The notes under the pieces are model-generated. The model saw only the letters and a program-made list of their open reading frames with translations, had not been told where the DNA came from and did no database searches. Below are positions 33,125 through 44,895 of a stretch of 64,000 nt of DNA, in pieces. The stretch is taken from positions 107,033,851 to 107,097,850 of the forward strand of contig NC_070604.1 in assembly GCF_027172205.1 (NCBI RefSeq). The letters are read 5' to 3'. Each line of letters begins with the position of its first letter. The first letter of the stretch is position 1. Made by a program: the position numbers and the translations under genes. This DNA comes from Podarcis raffonei (taxonomy: Eukaryota > Chordata > Lepidosauria > Squamata > Lacertidae).

Positions 33125-33310
33125 GTAATGTGCTGGTTATTTTATTGGGCTGAGGCTGGAGAGACCTGTGTTCAAATGCCGCTCCACCATGAAATTTACC
33201 GAATGACTTTTGGCCTGCCTCTTGACTTCCCTCAGGGCTGCTGTGGGGGTGCAATGGGGGAGGGATGAGCCATGTGCATTACCTTTGAGTAAAGATGATA
33301 AATGTAGCAG
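33125..33310 (+). mobile_element. MIR-like (CORE) SINE
   Basis: Carries CCTGTGTTCAAATGCCGCTC (B-box area), then ATTTACCGAATGACTTTTGG and GGGCTGCTGTGGGGGTGCAATGG. These correspond to the MIR body: tRNA-derived B box, core and the TTGTGAGGAT-like segment. Decayed. Confidence 0.5.
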
Positions 33311-33519
33311 TAGTCGTAGAAGCAGAGATCTGTGTAAGTCAATTTTTTGAATGTAGAGCTTTTTCTGTTTCCAGTTTTCACACCACACTCATAGTCTCTG
33401 CTCTCTCACACACTTGCTGAGCCTACTCATTCACAACACTGATGTACACAATTACTCAGACACGTAATTCATATACTGGTGTCGTTACATTGCAAATCCA
33501 ACGTTCAAATACACAAGTC
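33311..33519. other. Unique sequence
   Basis: Nothing recognised. Confidence 0.35.
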
Positions 33520-33735
33520 TAACCACGGGCCAGTTATGTAGTATTGCCTTTTCCTTTCTGCGTTGCATACGCCTAGTGTGCTGGCATGTTTTATTTTAAA
33601 CTCCCGAGCACATTGAGATGTTCATAAACATTGCACGGCACCTCAGTGTTAAGCCGATGGCTAGGGAGGTCCAGTTTCAATATAACAATGCCACAATTTT
33701 GTGGTTTTTCTTTGGAAATACATATTTTTTTATGG
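33520..33735. other. Repeat-free stretch, candidate conserved non-coding DNA
   Basis: Balanced AT-rich sequence with words such as GTTTTATTTTAAAC and TTCATAAACATT and no repeat similarity. Bounded on the right by a CA microsatellite. Confidence 0.2.
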
Positions 33736-33737
33736 CA

Positions 33738-33763
33738 ACACACACACACACACACACACACAC
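33738..33763. repeat. (CA)13 microsatellite
   Basis: Perfect dinucleotide run. Confidence 0.95.
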
Positions 33764-34023
33764 TGCCAGACTTATCCACTTTTTCCTTAGGTTAATTACC
33801 TTCGTTGGGCATCCCAAAGTGCCTCCAGTTAATTTTTGTCACTTTTAAGTAAATTGATGATTTTAAAAAACCCTCCAAATGTTTAATTGATGTTTTCCTG
33901 TTGCTGACTCTTGATGCTCTATTAATAGCATTGCCAATCAGCAGACTGTTCCCTTCCCTTCTGTTTCTTCCACTGCAATGCTTTGAGACTTTGACGAAAA
34001 TGGTTAAAATAAAAATAGAATCA

Positions 34024-34051
<28 letters not shown>
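34024..34051. repeat. (TG)14 microsatellite
   Basis: Perfect dinucleotide run, followed by an inverted LINE tail. Confidence 0.95.
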
Positions 34052-34054
<3 letters not shown>

Positions 34055-34150
34055 ATAAAACATTTATATACTATTTCATTTAAAAATATCAAAGTGGTTT
34101 ACAACAAAAATACATAAAACCATACAGTAAAACCATTAAAAGAAGAAGAA
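34052..34150 (-). mobile_element. CR1/L2-type LINE 3' tail, inverted
   Basis: TTTATATACTATTTCATTTA then AAGTGGTTTACAACAAAAAT and A-rich sequence, a common LINE 3' UTR pattern in reptiles. Confidence 0.45.
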
Positions 34151-34879
34151 GCTAAAAACAGACATTAGTTAGCCTTTGTGGAAATAAGTGTTTTGAAGCG
34201 CTTGCATAAACCTGGTGGAATAGAAGAGTTTGGAGCAGGCGTTTAAAAAGTTGAAACAGAAGGTGCCGGCAGAATTCCACAGGACTGAGCTGATGACACT
34301 CACTTTTTGCTACCAAGCGAGTTTCGCCAGCTCAGGGAAAGACCAAGTTTTGAGGGATTTAGGAATAGAATGAAATGTAATAAAAGGCAGTTTGCATTTT
34401 TTGGGATCTTACTCACTAGTGTGGAGTGCCATCACATCCTTTTTGTGCTGTCAGCCAGGGCATTTTAATATGATATGAATATATGAGTGCCAGCAGCTCA
34501 TTTTTTTACCAAGAGAGAGAGAAAGAGAGAGAGCCTTGATAAAATGTATTAATGTTCTGTTTTGGCCACATCCATTTTTTCACCTCGGCCACCCCACTTT
34601 ATCATGCAGCCCTCGGTGGGATAGCCATGGGTCAATGCAGCCATTGGCCCAGAAGAGGTTAGCCACCCCTGTTCTAAAACCCTATGCCCCCCATGCTTGG
34701 ACCTTAACTGTGCTTCTTGCACTTCATGACCTTTCAGTTCCACTGTTTACATTTCCTCCATTCTCTAGCCATATATGTGCCAAATATCCACCAGCTGGGG
34801 AGGTGTTGCATGCAACTTGAAGGATCAAAGCACTTGAAGAAGCATCTTCCTCTGTACCAGCCAACTCAAGTTTTGTGAA
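34151..34879. other. Unique sequence
   Basis: Short (GA)n run at about 34513-34531. No gene or repeat recognised. Confidence 0.4.
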
Positions 34880-35150
34880 CTGCAGGGGAAGCTGTGCCTG
34901 TGGTTACCTCATGAGATATGGCCTGGAGGTTAGGGGTGGGGTGGGTGTTTTCACACAAGACAGAGCCTTCTCGGTGGCGGCACCCTGGCTAAGGAACTCC
35001 CCCTCTGTAGAGAACCGATTATCCCCTGCACTGTGTTCAATCAGGCAGCAAATCCTATTAGTTCCAGCAGTTCCAGCATAACAGGACACTGTTTGTATTA
35101 TGCTGTATTTTGCTTCTGCTTTTTCTTTTATTGTTGCAATTTCATTGTCA
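34880..35150 (+). mobile_element. L2 LINE ORF2 remnant
   Basis: The block ACAGAGCCTTCTCGGTGGCG-GCACCCTGGCT encodes R-A-F-S-V-A-A-P-W-L, the conserved end of L2 ORF2 (compare R-A-F-S-V-V-A-P-A-L-W at 57302-57721). The surrounding sequence is degraded. Confidence 0.55.
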
Positions 35151-35227
35151 GCCTCCCACCCCCCCCAAGCTGTCATGAACGGAAAAGTGAGGTGTATGAA
35201 ATAATGCAACAACAAACAAACAATTAA

Positions 35228-36245
35228 TGAAGGGCTTTAGCCCATGGTAACTTATGCGCCAATAAATCTGTTAGTCATTAAAGAGAGACATGGTTGCCTC
35301 TGGAATCTGAGGTGTGCTTTGTCATTTAGTGCCAAGATTGTGGCTTCCTTTCATATAAAGCGTCCTTCTCTCATCTGGTTTGGGGTGAGCGGGGCAGGAG
35401 AGTGCGAGCGATTCTCTTTCAGCTGCATTTTTCTGCCCATCTCAGTGGCAGAGCCAAACCATTGAATATTTGCCATTCTGTTCGCAGTCACGGGAGCCAA
35501 CTGTTTATTGCTTTCTTTGGTTTGCGTCTGAGGGTGGGGAATATCCTGGTGCAAGTCCTCTTTTTGGGGGGTCTTATTTCCTTTTAATCGGTTTGGGTTT
35601 TTTAACGGAACGCCTTGCACTTTTCAGCGGCAGCAGGCTTTCCCTAGGCGTGACGCTTCTTTCGCCTGCCCCAGTCCTGCAGGCAACCTCCCTCTAATGG
35701 CCTGTGATATTGTGCAAAGGTGTTTTTATAGCAAAATGTGGTGAAGAGAGAAGAGTATTTTTAGGCTGGGAGATCAAGGGGAGAAGGCTGCATCTGGTAG
35801 GTTTTTAACCGCAGAACCTTTTTTTTATGGTGGGTTCAGAGTTTGGAGTGGCCGGAGGCCAGAGGCTGACAAGAGGTTGGCTCTCTGCTTATGCTACCTC
35901 TGGGTTCAGAGGCAATACGCATCTCACAGAATCATAGAATTGCAATTCATGAATCCCAACTCAAGTATCCATGGACATCCAGCCGCTGTATATATATACA
36001 TGGAGACTATAGGTCCTGTGGTGTAAATTGCAAGTCCTCTAAGCAGGGACCATTTCACTTCTCTGTTCTGTATATCATTGGCAGGAGTGTGTATGATGTT
36101 GTTAATCCTTTTTAATATCCAGGGCAGGCCCTGTCATTAACCAGATTTGGGGTGCTGTTCTAGAATGCAGCACGTTGATGACAAAATTTACTGTAATTAT
36201 TTGGACCAGTGCTATTAATATCTTTAATTCTTAAGGAGCATGGTT
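35228..36245. other. Mostly unique; tiny CR1-type tail at 35925-35947
   Basis: ACAGAATCATAGAATTGCAA at 35927 is a CR1-type tail fragment. No exon is supported; open frames here lack splice context. Confidence 0.4.
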
Positions 36246-36380
36246 TGCTTGTTCACTGTATTTATATAGGCCACCCAATAACATATTTCCCTGGGGGGGG
36301 TGGCTTACTAGAAACACAAGAAGAATAAAACACAATATTAAAGCAAAACAATGAAACAAGTAAGTAGCACCCATAAAATT
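36246..36380 (-). mobile_element. LINE 3' tail, inverted, weak
   Basis: TGTATTTATATAGGCCACCC followed by GGGTGGCTTACTAGAAACAC and A-rich sequence resembles inverted L2/CR1 tails. Confidence 0.4.
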
Positions 36381-36955
36381 TTATATCCTGTGAAGAAAGC
36401 AATTGAAACCAGTCGCACATCAGACATGAAAAGCCCCGTTCTTTTCCCCCTTTAGGTCACCAAGTCTTTTATTTTGTGCACCTGTTCCACAGCAGGAAAA
36501 CCACATTACACACATGGCGTTCCAGTTGGGTGTTTCTTGTGGGACGGCTGCTCTTTATGCAAGCAAAGGTGTTTTCTTTTTCTTTTTTTGCAGCGTCCAC
36601 ATGAGGTTGTTGGCCTTAAAGTGCCAGGCTCTCCCTCTCCCACATTTAATCCAGATTATTTATCTTTTCTGCGAAGAAGCCAATAAACTTGGGGAAGGGG
36701 AGCAATATGTGAACAACCTGTTTCGTGGGCTCATCCATTTTGCATCCTGTTTTCCAGACACATGTCCATGTCTGAATGGGCTTTTCTCTCTTTTTTTGTC
36801 CCGCTGTTTACTGCTGAATCAGTTCAAACAGCAATCGAGTTATCCATGGATTCAGCAGTAGATAGCGGGTTTTCCGGGGGGGGGGGAGCGGCAGGCAATT
36901 TTGCAAGTAGGGTTCAGTCACATACTGCCAAATTCAGGTTGCACAGTTAGTGAAT
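36381..36955. other. Unique sequence
   Basis: G-run at 36876-36886. No gene or repeat recognised. Confidence 0.4.
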
Positions 36956-37225
36956 TAGGTGCTCAGGTGCAATAAACTCACTCTCCCCAACCTGGCAAAA
37001 TTCATTTTTTTGGGATAAGGAAAGTGATAGGAAAATGTGCTGGCAAGCGTGAGATAACTATGGCTTGATGCAGTGACGTGCAACCCTCCTAACACACCAG
37101 AACAAGTGTTTGAAAAATAGCATTGTATAACTTCCTCACAAACTCTGTGCAAACAAATCAGAATTATTGAGTGCTCAATAAACAGGTCATCTGAAAGCAG
37201 CCTCGTTCTGTGAAGCTCAGAGGAG
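36956..37225 (+). repeat. Interspersed repeat R3, copy 1 (unnamed)
   Basis: Shares ordered blocks with 44896-45120 and 63145-63350: GATAAGGAAAGTGATAGGAA, a CTTGATGCAGTG-like block, CACAAACTCTGTGCAAACAA-ATCAG, and an end like GTGCTCAATAAACAG. No terminal inverted repeat or coding frame is seen. Class unknown. Confidence 0.55.
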
Positions 37226-38220
37226 ACCACAAAAGAAGGGGAGGGGACTGGGGGGGGGCAAGATTAAACAGTAGGCAACATGAGGCAAACAAGCTGGATG
37301 TAGCCTAACAAGAAAACTCCCATGCTCCTGAGAAGACTTACCGGTACTCCAGAATGACCAGCCTGCAAGTGAGTCATCATCTCCACCCATTGGCATCATG
37401 GGGCTGCATGGCAAGAGGCGTACTGGAGGTCTGGTTAGCTGAGCACAAGTCCCACAAAACTCAACGATTTTGGGATCTTCCTAAAAATAAGCTCAACAAC
37501 CAGGGTGTCCTGGTTTTTACTTTTTGAAATATGGCAACCCTGCATAAGCCAAACTGTGGCTTAGCACAGAGAAGATTATGTCCACTTTTACAGTTCCTCT
37601 AGTTCTGCCCCTGCCGTTGGGTTGCTCTGAGCTAAGCCATGGTTTGAATCGGGGTTACATCCAAACCCAAGCCCATGGTTTATCTCCACCAGGCAACCCT
37701 GGTGTAACAAACCCTGGCTACAGATAGTGGTTTGTTTAGAGTGTTATAAACAAACCAGGTCAATAACTGAAAGTAATATGAGTCAGGTATTCTTGTTTAT
37801 AACCTATGCACACATTTTTTTTAAAAAAACCACCTTACTGCTTTCTCAACTCAAATGGGTCTTTCTGACTTTTGACACACTACATAACCTGCAATATCTG
37901 TTTACCAGAATTGATAGTGGTGCCTTTTGTCGCACCTCCTTCAACACTCTGCAAAGCCATTGCTTTGCCTGTGCGATCTGAATGGTGATAATAGCAAATA
38001 CCCCCTAGTCTACCTGCACATTAGCTTAGAAGTTCAGACTTCAATGATCAATGCATGGAGGCAACCTGAATACATAACCCATGTTCTTGGGTGTGGTGGA
38101 TCTGACACAAGTTCATTTTCATTCTACATGGATGGCTATTTTAAAACCCCTCCCCCCATTTAGCATTTAATCCTTAAAAGGACAAATCGGAGAAACTTAA
38201 AACTCATCAAGGAACCGTAG
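37226..38220. other. Unique sequence, about 1 kb
   Basis: No gene or repeat recognised. Confidence 0.4.
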
Positions 38221-38221
38221 T

Positions 38222-38287
38222 TTTGGACACTTTAATCTAAAAAGTGTCCCATTTGGACGCTGTAATCTGCAGAGTGTCCCATTTGGC
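38222..38287. repeat. 30-bp tandem repeat with hairpin units
   Basis: Units start at 38222, 38252 and (partial) 38282 with TTTGG. Each full unit holds an inverted pair (GGACACT/AGTGTCC, then GGACGCT/AGTGTCC). Confidence 0.7.
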
Positions 38288-38299
38288 ACGGTCCGGATA

Positions 38300-39165
38300 C
38301 TTTCTGCTGAGTGAGATGAAATTGCTAAGACTCTCCGAGAGCTGGAACTCAGAAGAGAATACTCAGATCTGTGTAAGCTGAATAAACTTTGTGATCTCTT
38401 CCTCCCTGCCACCCCCCCCCGCCCCAAATGCATCAACCACAAGCTACACTGTTGATACGAACCATGTGTTTCAATTATTGAAAACAATACAGATCACGTC
38501 TGTATCAACAAGAAGAATGTTGCTTTATACTACTTCAATTACTGCAAAGCAGAACCAGTTCCAAAGTTGGCAGAGCACCTTTTAATGCAGAAATAAACTA
38601 GGTGTCACCTGGCAGGTGGCCAAAGCAATGGCTGGTTAACATCATCAGTGTGTGTTTGCTTTATCCTAATCTGACCCGTTTTACAACATTCGGGGAGCTT
38701 AGCGGTGTCTTGTGCCTGGAGCGGCCTGTGTGCTATCCTGGCCTCTGTGTTATCTGAATGGAGTTGCTGTGTACTGACATAGGCTCCCGGCCAGGATATA
38801 GCGTGTGGGGAACTGGAAGACTCAAGGAAAAAATGCTGTCTGCTTTGTACAGTGGAAGCAAAGTGTGCAGCTAAGGCCAGTGAACTCGCTCCAGCTGGCA
38901 GGATGGGAATGTCGGTCACACAGATCTGTGAAGAGTTCCGCATGTGCTGGAGAGCCCGCGTGATGGTTTTAGCATGAGCCCAACTTGCGGCAGCTCGGCC
39001 CGCAGTTATTGAGCGAGATCTTCGGGGGCTGTTGTGGGGGGTGGCGGGGAGCAAAGAGGAGAGGGGAGGTGGGACGTGATTTGAGGTGTGTGAAAGTGTT
39101 CCTGAGATAGAGTAGATAAGAGAGAACTTTTTCTTCCTCTCTTTACAATACTAGAACCAGAGAGT
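38300..39165. other. Unique sequence
   Basis: Includes a 149-codon minus-strand frame (38605-39054) without family similarity or splice context. C-run at 38412-38419. Confidence 0.4.
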
Positions 39166-39176
39166 CCTTTGATCAT

Positions 39177-39522
39177 ATAAAAGGTAAAGGGGCCCCTGAC
39201 TTTGGGGTGGCCGACTCTGGGGTTGCGGCGCTCATCTTGCTTTATTGGCTGAGGGAGCCGGTGTACAGCTTCCGGGTCATGTGGCCAGCATGACTAAGCC
39301 ACTTCTGGCAAACCAGAGCAACGCACGGAAACGCCATTTACCTTCCCGCCGGAACGGTACCTATTTATCTACTTGCACTTGGACGTGCTTTTGAACTGCT
39401 AGGTGGGCAGGAGCAGGGACAGAGCAACAGGAGCTCACCCCGTTGCAGGGATTCGAACCGCAACCTTCTGATCAGCAATTCCTAGGCTCTGTGGTTTAAC
39501 CCACAGCGCCACCTGCATCCCC
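39177..39522 (-). mobile_element. Sauria SINE, copy 4
   Basis: Full-length apart from small losses, head at 39522 and ACCTTT-type tail at 39177. Body blocks as in copy 2. Flanked by an 11-bp duplication CCTTTGATCAT (39166-39176 and 39523-39533). Confidence 0.96.
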
Positions 39523-39604
39523 CCTTTGATCATGTAGCAAGGCATTATTAGTGGGTATAGCGAAAGAAGGATGAAAGTGTTCAAGATGGTTACTGTTTCC
39601 TGGC

Positions 39605-39950
39605 TTGAGCTCTCATAGATTACTGCAATGCATTATACATGGGGCTGCCTTTGAATATGAATTGGCAACTTCAGCCAGTGCAGAATTTGGCAGCCAGGTC
39701 TCTCACCAGGACAAGACGGTTCAAGCGCATTACTCCCATCCTGGCCTGACTGCACTGGCTGCTGATTAGTTTCTGGGCCCAATTCAAAGTGATGGTTTTG
39801 ACCTATAAAACTCAACACCTCAAGGACTACCTCTCTCCCTATGAACCTACTTCGACCCGGCAATCATAATCAGAGGCTCTTCTGTATGTGCCTCCCCACA
39901 GCGAGAGGTTCGGAGGGTGGTAACATAAGAATGGGCCTTTTTCTGGATCA
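39605..39950 (+). mobile_element. L2 LINE ORF2 3' fragment
   Basis: Translates in pieces as Y-C-N-A-L-Y-M-G-L-P, L-Q-P-V-Q-N-L-A-A-R and I-T-P-I-L-A, and then Q-F-K-V-M-V-L-T-Y-K. This is the same C-terminal region as the better copy at 57302-57721. Frames are interrupted. Confidence 0.75.
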
Positions 39951-40026
39951 GAGGCAATATGCTGGGTGCACAAGTAACGGGGGGGAGCTATTGCGCCCAT
40001 GTCTTGCTTCCCATTGTCATCTAGAT

Positions 40027-40159
40027 CAGTGTTCCCCAACCTTGGGCCTCCAGCTGTTTTTGGACTACAACTCCCATCATCCCCTAGCAAGACCAGTGGT
40101 CAAGGATGATGGGAATTGTAGTCCAAAAACAGCTGGAGGCCCAAGGTTGGGGAACACTG
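40027..40159. mobile_element. hAT-type foldback MITE, near-perfect palindrome
   Basis: 133 bp with arms of about 60 bp that are almost perfectly complementary (CAGTGTTCCCCAACCTTGGG at the left end, complement at the right). An exact 8-bp duplication ATCTAGAT lies at 40019-40026 and 40160-40167, itself palindromic. It sits immediately after L2-derived sequence. The near-identity of the arms and exact flanks suggest youth. Confidence 0.95.
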
Positions 40160-40284
40160 ATCTAGATGAATGCTGACAGCAGAAAGCTGGATTTATTTGG
40201 GTCTTTGGTCTGATCCATCTTACAAGTGACTGTGGACTGACTTTTGAAATAAGGACAAGCGGTAGAGGCTATGGAGGGGCATGT

Positions 40285-40452
40285 GGCTAACCATAGAACC
40301 ATAGAGCCATGGAGATGGCTCTGTGGAAGGGACCACGAGGATCGTCTAGTCCAGCCCCCTGCAATACAGCTATCATTCACCCAACGTGGGGCTCAAACCC
40401 ACGAACTTGAGATTAAGAGTTTCGTGCTCTACCAACTGAGCTAATGCCGCCA
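40285..40452 (-). mobile_element. tRNA-Lys-headed SINE with CR1-type tail
   Basis: Head on the minus strand: TTAGCTCAGTTGGTAGAGCA (D arm, A box), CTCTTAATCTC (anticodon CTT) and GTGGGTTTGAGCCCCACGTT (B box). The body TGCAGGGGGCTGGACTAGAC and tail CTATGGTTCTATGGTT follow. It is essentially complete and the clearest member in the window. It is a SINE and not a functional tRNA gene. Confidence 0.9.
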
Positions 40453-40813
40453 TATACCGTACTTTTTCATCGCCTTGCTCCTGTGTCTTTAGCAGCTGCC
40501 TGTTATGTACAAACAGGTGAAGCTTTCTTTCCCCCATGCCAGGAATAACTTCAGCCGAAGTCCCAGGCAGCTGTTAAAGGGACAGGAGCAGAGAAGAAAG
40601 TGGCCACCCTATTCTTAGCTGCACGAATGTTTCAAAACGCGGCTTGCAGAGTTCGGATTTATGCACATCCTGCTATCCTTTGAGAAGAAAGGCCGTTTGC
40701 TCCATATAATTACCTCTTTTTAATTTTGCTTGCTTTGCTTATTGTATGTTAAATATATATCTCCTCCCATGGCTATGGTTAGGTCAGTTAACTCTGTGGG
40801 AGACTGACGGCAC
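40453..40813. other. Unique sequence
   Basis: Nothing recognised. Confidence 0.35.
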
Positions 40814-40884
40814 GCAATGGTATATATGCAAGGAGCAGCGTTATGCAAGGAGCAATGGTATATATGCAAGGAGCAGCGTTATGG
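40814..40884. repeat. 38-bp tandem duplication
   Basis: GCAATGGTATATATGCAAGG and following bases are repeated with period 38, nearly two units. Confidence 0.8.
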
Positions 40885-41321
40885 ATTAGGGCCCTGCGTA
40901 ATTATGCCTCCAGCGATACGGCAGATGCTGGCATTTGGGGGGTTAATCGGGAGATCTGCCACGGTGGGGAACGTGCTCAGAATGCAAACGGTCACGGGAC
41001 ATTTAAAGCCTGCCCTTCGTCTTGACCTAAATCCATTTGTGTAAATATTCAACTTGTAAACCGAAGGCAATAATGCTGTAAATGTCAGAGTCGAGGCAGT
41101 AAATTGCGAAGGAAGAGATTGCGCGAATCCTATTTCTCTCCCTGTCTCTCCCCCCCCCCCGCCCGGCCGTCCCTTAAAATCTGCTCAGGTAGATGGAAAG
41201 CTCATGGAACCAATGGCTACCTACTAGGTTGCGTTCCCAATATGAACCCTTAGTGGAAGAAAGAGGCATTGGGGACTTAGTTGCAATCAGACACGCTTTG
41301 GATGGGGTTGCCAGGCCTTTC
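40885..41321. other. Unique sequence
   Basis: C-run at 41150-41161. Nothing else recognised. Confidence 0.35.
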
Positions 41322-41440
41322 AGTCATAGCTCGGTAGTAGAACATCTGTTTTGCATGCAGAAGGTCCATGGTCTCTCCATGGACAGTACTGAGCTTGATG
41401 GACCAGTGGGCTGACGTAGTATAAGGCAGCTTCCTATGTT
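41322..41440 (+). mobile_element. tRNA-Ala-like SINE with internal deletion
   Basis: The head reads AGCTCGGTAGTAGAACATCT then TTTGCATGCAGAAGGTCC (TGC anticodon loop). The body is mostly deleted, and the conserved end GAGCTTGATGGACCAGTGGG then GTATAAGGCAGCTTCCTATG is intact. Confidence 0.75.
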
Positions 41441-41675
41441 TTCCTGTCTGAACCATTATGAAATAAAATTTGGGGGGGGGGGTTGTATGGACTTCTGGCC
41501 AAATTATAGCTCCCTGCTCTGTTTTGTTTAGCCCACAGAAATCTCCAGGGAGATGCTGTCAGTCTCCGAGGACGAAGGTCATATCCTCCTCCATTTCGTA
41601 TTGAAGAGGGAAATAATTGTAATTGATCGCCATGAGAAGGAAGAGGGTGATGCTTGAAATGGGTGTGTGTGTGTC

Positions 41676-41765
41676 ATAGAATTGTAGAATTGGAAGGTAC
41701 CCTGCGGGTCATCAAGTCCTACCCCATGCAGTGCAGGAATCTCAGCTAAAGCATGCATTACAGAT
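41676..41765 (-). mobile_element. CR1 LINE 3' end
   Basis: TCATAGAATTGTAGAATTGG, then the CATGCAGTGCAGGAATCTCAG block and further CR1-specific sequence (GCTAAAGCATGCATTACAG) not present in the tRNA SINEs. Confidence 0.65.
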
Positions 41766-41810
41766 TCTTCCTTACCAGTTCAGATATTTTAATGTTTGAC
41801 ATAGTTGAAG

Positions 41811-42175
41811 AGGGACGCGGGTGGCGCTGTGGGTAAAAGCCTCAGCGCCTAGGGCTTGCCGATCGAAAGGTCGGCGGTTCGAATCCCCGCGGTGGGGTGC
41901 GCTCCTGCTGCTCGGTCCCAGCGCCTGCCAACCTAGCAGTTCGAAAGCACCCCCGGGTGCAAGTAGATAAATAGGGACCGCTTACTGGCGGGAAGGTAAA
42001 CGGCGTTTCCGTGTGCTGCGCTGGCTCGCCAGATGCAGCTTTGTCACGCTGGCCACGTGACCCGGAAGTGTCTCCGGACAGCGCTGGCCCCCGGCCTCTT
42101 GAGTGAGATGGGCGCACAACCCCAGAGTCTGTCAAGACTGGCCCGTACGGGCAGGGGTACCTTTACCTTTACCTT
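41811..42175 (+). mobile_element. Sauria SINE, copy 5, distinct subfamily
   Basis: Full length with an exact 10-bp duplication ATAGTTGAAG (41801-41810 and 42176-42185). It differs consistently from copy 2: GGCAGGGGTACCTTTACC end, GACAGCGCTGGCCCCCGGCC body and a CACCCCCGGGTGCAAGTAG block. This marks a separate subfamily. Exact flanks and intact tail suggest a young insertion. Confidence 0.96.
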
Positions 42176-42251
42176 ATAGTTGAAGTATTAATCCTACACT
42201 TGCATGATTGTCTACGTTTTGTCGTTTTTTCATGAATACTGATGAGACCCT

Positions 42252-42335
42252 TCTCCTCCTCCTCCTCCTCCTCCTCCTCCTCCTCCTCCTCCTTCTTCTT
42301 CTTCTTCTTCTTCTTCTTCTTCTTCTTCTTCTTCC
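42252..42335. repeat. Compound (CTC)n(CTT)n microsatellite
   Basis: About 14 CTC units followed by about 13 CTT units. It reads as poly-Leu, poly-Arg or poly-Glu in different frames and creates false open frames on both strands. Confidence 0.95.
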
Positions 42336-42971
42336 ATCTTCAAGGGAAGGCCCGGGGCCAGCAAGGGGAGTAACCATTGCCCCAAGCCCCTTCCAGCAGC
42401 AGCAACCAACACTCCTGCTCCCATCAACACAGAACGATGATGTCACCACATGCACTTGGTGATGTCACATCATACAATTTGCTGCAATTCACATCAAGAG
42501 GAAGAAGAGAGGGCAAAGCACATGGTTAGACTCTATGCTGATGAGAATTTTATTATTACGGTCACAGACCAGTTCCGGGTCACTTACAATATCAGGAAAA
42601 TCATAAAACACAACAGGAATACATTGAATTGCAATTGGGTATAACAGAGACAATTCAGATATAGCGGCAGTTAAAAATATATATTAAATCTTGATCACTA
42701 AAATATAACCTAAAATTATCATTTAGAACCTTAATCATTTTGGTAGTACAGCTTGTTCCCTAAGTTTTATGGCAGTCGCACAGAATTTGGCCACCCTGAG
42801 CGTAATCTCTAGATCCTTGTCCTCTACCTACTCTGTGCTGATGTAAAAAGCAGCCCATGTCTTGCAAGGGCATCCCTTTGAGCTAGCTGTTTTGTGACAT
42901 CAGGTCAGGTTGTTGCTGCTTTTATAAAAACTAATTCACACTGTGGGAGGGAAACAGAACCGTCCCCAACC
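42336..42971. other. Mostly unique; weak inverted LINE tail at 42535-42650
   Basis: GAATTTTATTATTACGGTCA then ACAATATCAGGAAAATCATA is a tail-like stretch. Otherwise nothing recognised. Confidence 0.35.
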
Positions 42972-43095
42972 TAGTGCTCTCCACATGATGTTGGACTACA
43001 TTTCCCATCAGCCCCAACCAGCATCACCAACAGTCGGGGTTTATGAGAGTCGTAGGCCAAAACATTTGGAGGGCACCTAGTTGAGGAAGGCTGCT
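42972..43095. mobile_element. hAT-type foldback MITE
   Basis: TGATGTTGGACTACATTTCC-CATCAGCCCC on the left and GGCCAAAACATTTGGAGGGC on the right are worn inverted arms of the family at 26999-27135. Confidence 0.6.
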
Positions 43096-43740
43096 GTAAG
43101 AAATCACATCAATTCAATCTAAATGGACTGGGGTATGGGTACAGAATCTGGCCCATTTCCTTTTTATCCTGCCTGGGTCTGTAAACAATGGCCTGGAGGT
43201 CCTCACCCAGAGACTCCAGTTGCCAGTCGGTGGATCCTTTATTCACCGTCTGTGCCGTCAAAACAGGGGGAAGTCTCCCTCCGCTGAAATCTATGGCAGA
43301 GCTCCAGTTAAGTCACCCATTAAGTCTAGACAAAAAGATTGAGATCTCCTCCACAAATAAAGTATGGGTGGCTTCTAATAAAAGCAGTTATTTGCTCACA
43401 AAGGCAGCACCAAGCTCAACAATGAATGCGGCAAGCGGCAACAGCTGACGCTGCCATGTAGTGGGGGAGAGAGAGAGAGAGAGACCACTGTAGTTATTAG
43501 AATGGTTAGCGAAACGGAACAGGAAACATGAGGAGGTTGTGACATCACCATCTCAACTTGACATGCACCATCTATCAGGGATGGCTTAAGGATAATGAAA
43601 TAAATCATACCGTGATGCAACGAGATGGGCGAGATGACCCCACTACTGCTTCCTTTCAGCACTAATAACTCTGCCACCGGAAGGACAGCGTCTGCCGAAC
43701 AGGCTGTAGAAATCTGGCGAGCTACAGTTCGCCAGTTCCG
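43096..43740. other. Unique sequence
   Basis: (GA)n run at about 43468-43484. No gene recognised. Confidence 0.4.
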
Positions 43741-44640
43741 AGGGCACCGTTCCCACGGGCAGGCAGTTACTTAGTGCCTTGAGAGACAATAAAAATGCTA
43801 TCAGTACTTTTTGACCTACTTTCCCCAGTCTTTCCTTATTATAACGGCTTTTTAATCATTCCGCCCCCTCCTCCCCATTCACCCATCGCAGCACCCGTTT
43901 CTTGAAAGCGTTCTCTGCAAAGACATTAGGACAATTGCTGGATGGATAGCATTGGAGAAAGTTTAACGTGGTTTGAGAGAAGCTTCCGTTCCTGTGATAG
44001 AACCACCTCTCCTTTTTTTGTGCCAACTCTGATAAAGGGGTAGGTTTGGCAGGATTTTGAAACCGCAGAAAAACCTGCATTGCCTCTTTACCAGAGGTAA
44101 ACGTGGAATTGGTGTTCACATCAAGGACAGCGATCCCTCTCTAAACTTGCCTTCAACTCTCTGAAAAATAAGCAAAGCCTTTTGTCTTGTCTCCAGCTAT
44201 GCAGAGCTATTACTTCTATAATTACATGTGGTTGGGACTTAACATAAAACCAATTTCTGTTGTTCTTTTAAAAACCAATGTAACCAAATTTGCAGGGTGA
44301 GGGGGGAAACACACACACACACACAAATAGCGCTGAAAAGAAAACAAATAATGTGCACTTTCTACCCTTCGCTTGCATCTGGAGGGGGAAAAAATCCAAA
44401 TCTAATGAAACTTGTCATTCACTATTGTTTTCCACTGGGTCACTTATTAAAAAGGGACTTTATGATTTAATAAGGCAGGTGAAGATCCGCAGCAGGGTGT
44501 AGTGGGAAATGAAAAATCTGCTCTGGTTATGTCAGACCTCCTTAAAGCATTTGTTGGATGGCAATTTCACTTTATTGTCTCTGATAGCACAATTTTAATA
44601 CCTCCACTTCATGTGGCGCATTTGAATTCTGCCGTGCCAA
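43741..44640. other. Repeat-free stretch, possible conserved non-coding DNA
   Basis: About 900 bp without repeat similarity apart from a (CA)9 tract at 44309-44327. Words such as TTTTTAATCATT and AATTTTAATAC occur. No exon supported. Confidence 0.2.
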
Positions 44641-44895
44641 GTTTTGTGTAAGAACAGAGGACATGATATTAACCCACACTTTCAGAGAGGACTATCAAAG
44701 GAAAACATGAGGGCATAGCAGCTCTGTAGCCGTCTTGGCATTTCTGAAAGAACCCCTGGACTCATAACTGCGGGAGGGTGCAAAGCATTCTTTGTTAAAG
44801 TTATCCTAACCTTGCCACTTTCTGAGCAGATTTGAGTAACTTTCTTTTTAATCTGTAGTGTTGAGGGTTGGTCCAAAATATTTTGCTGCCTGAGG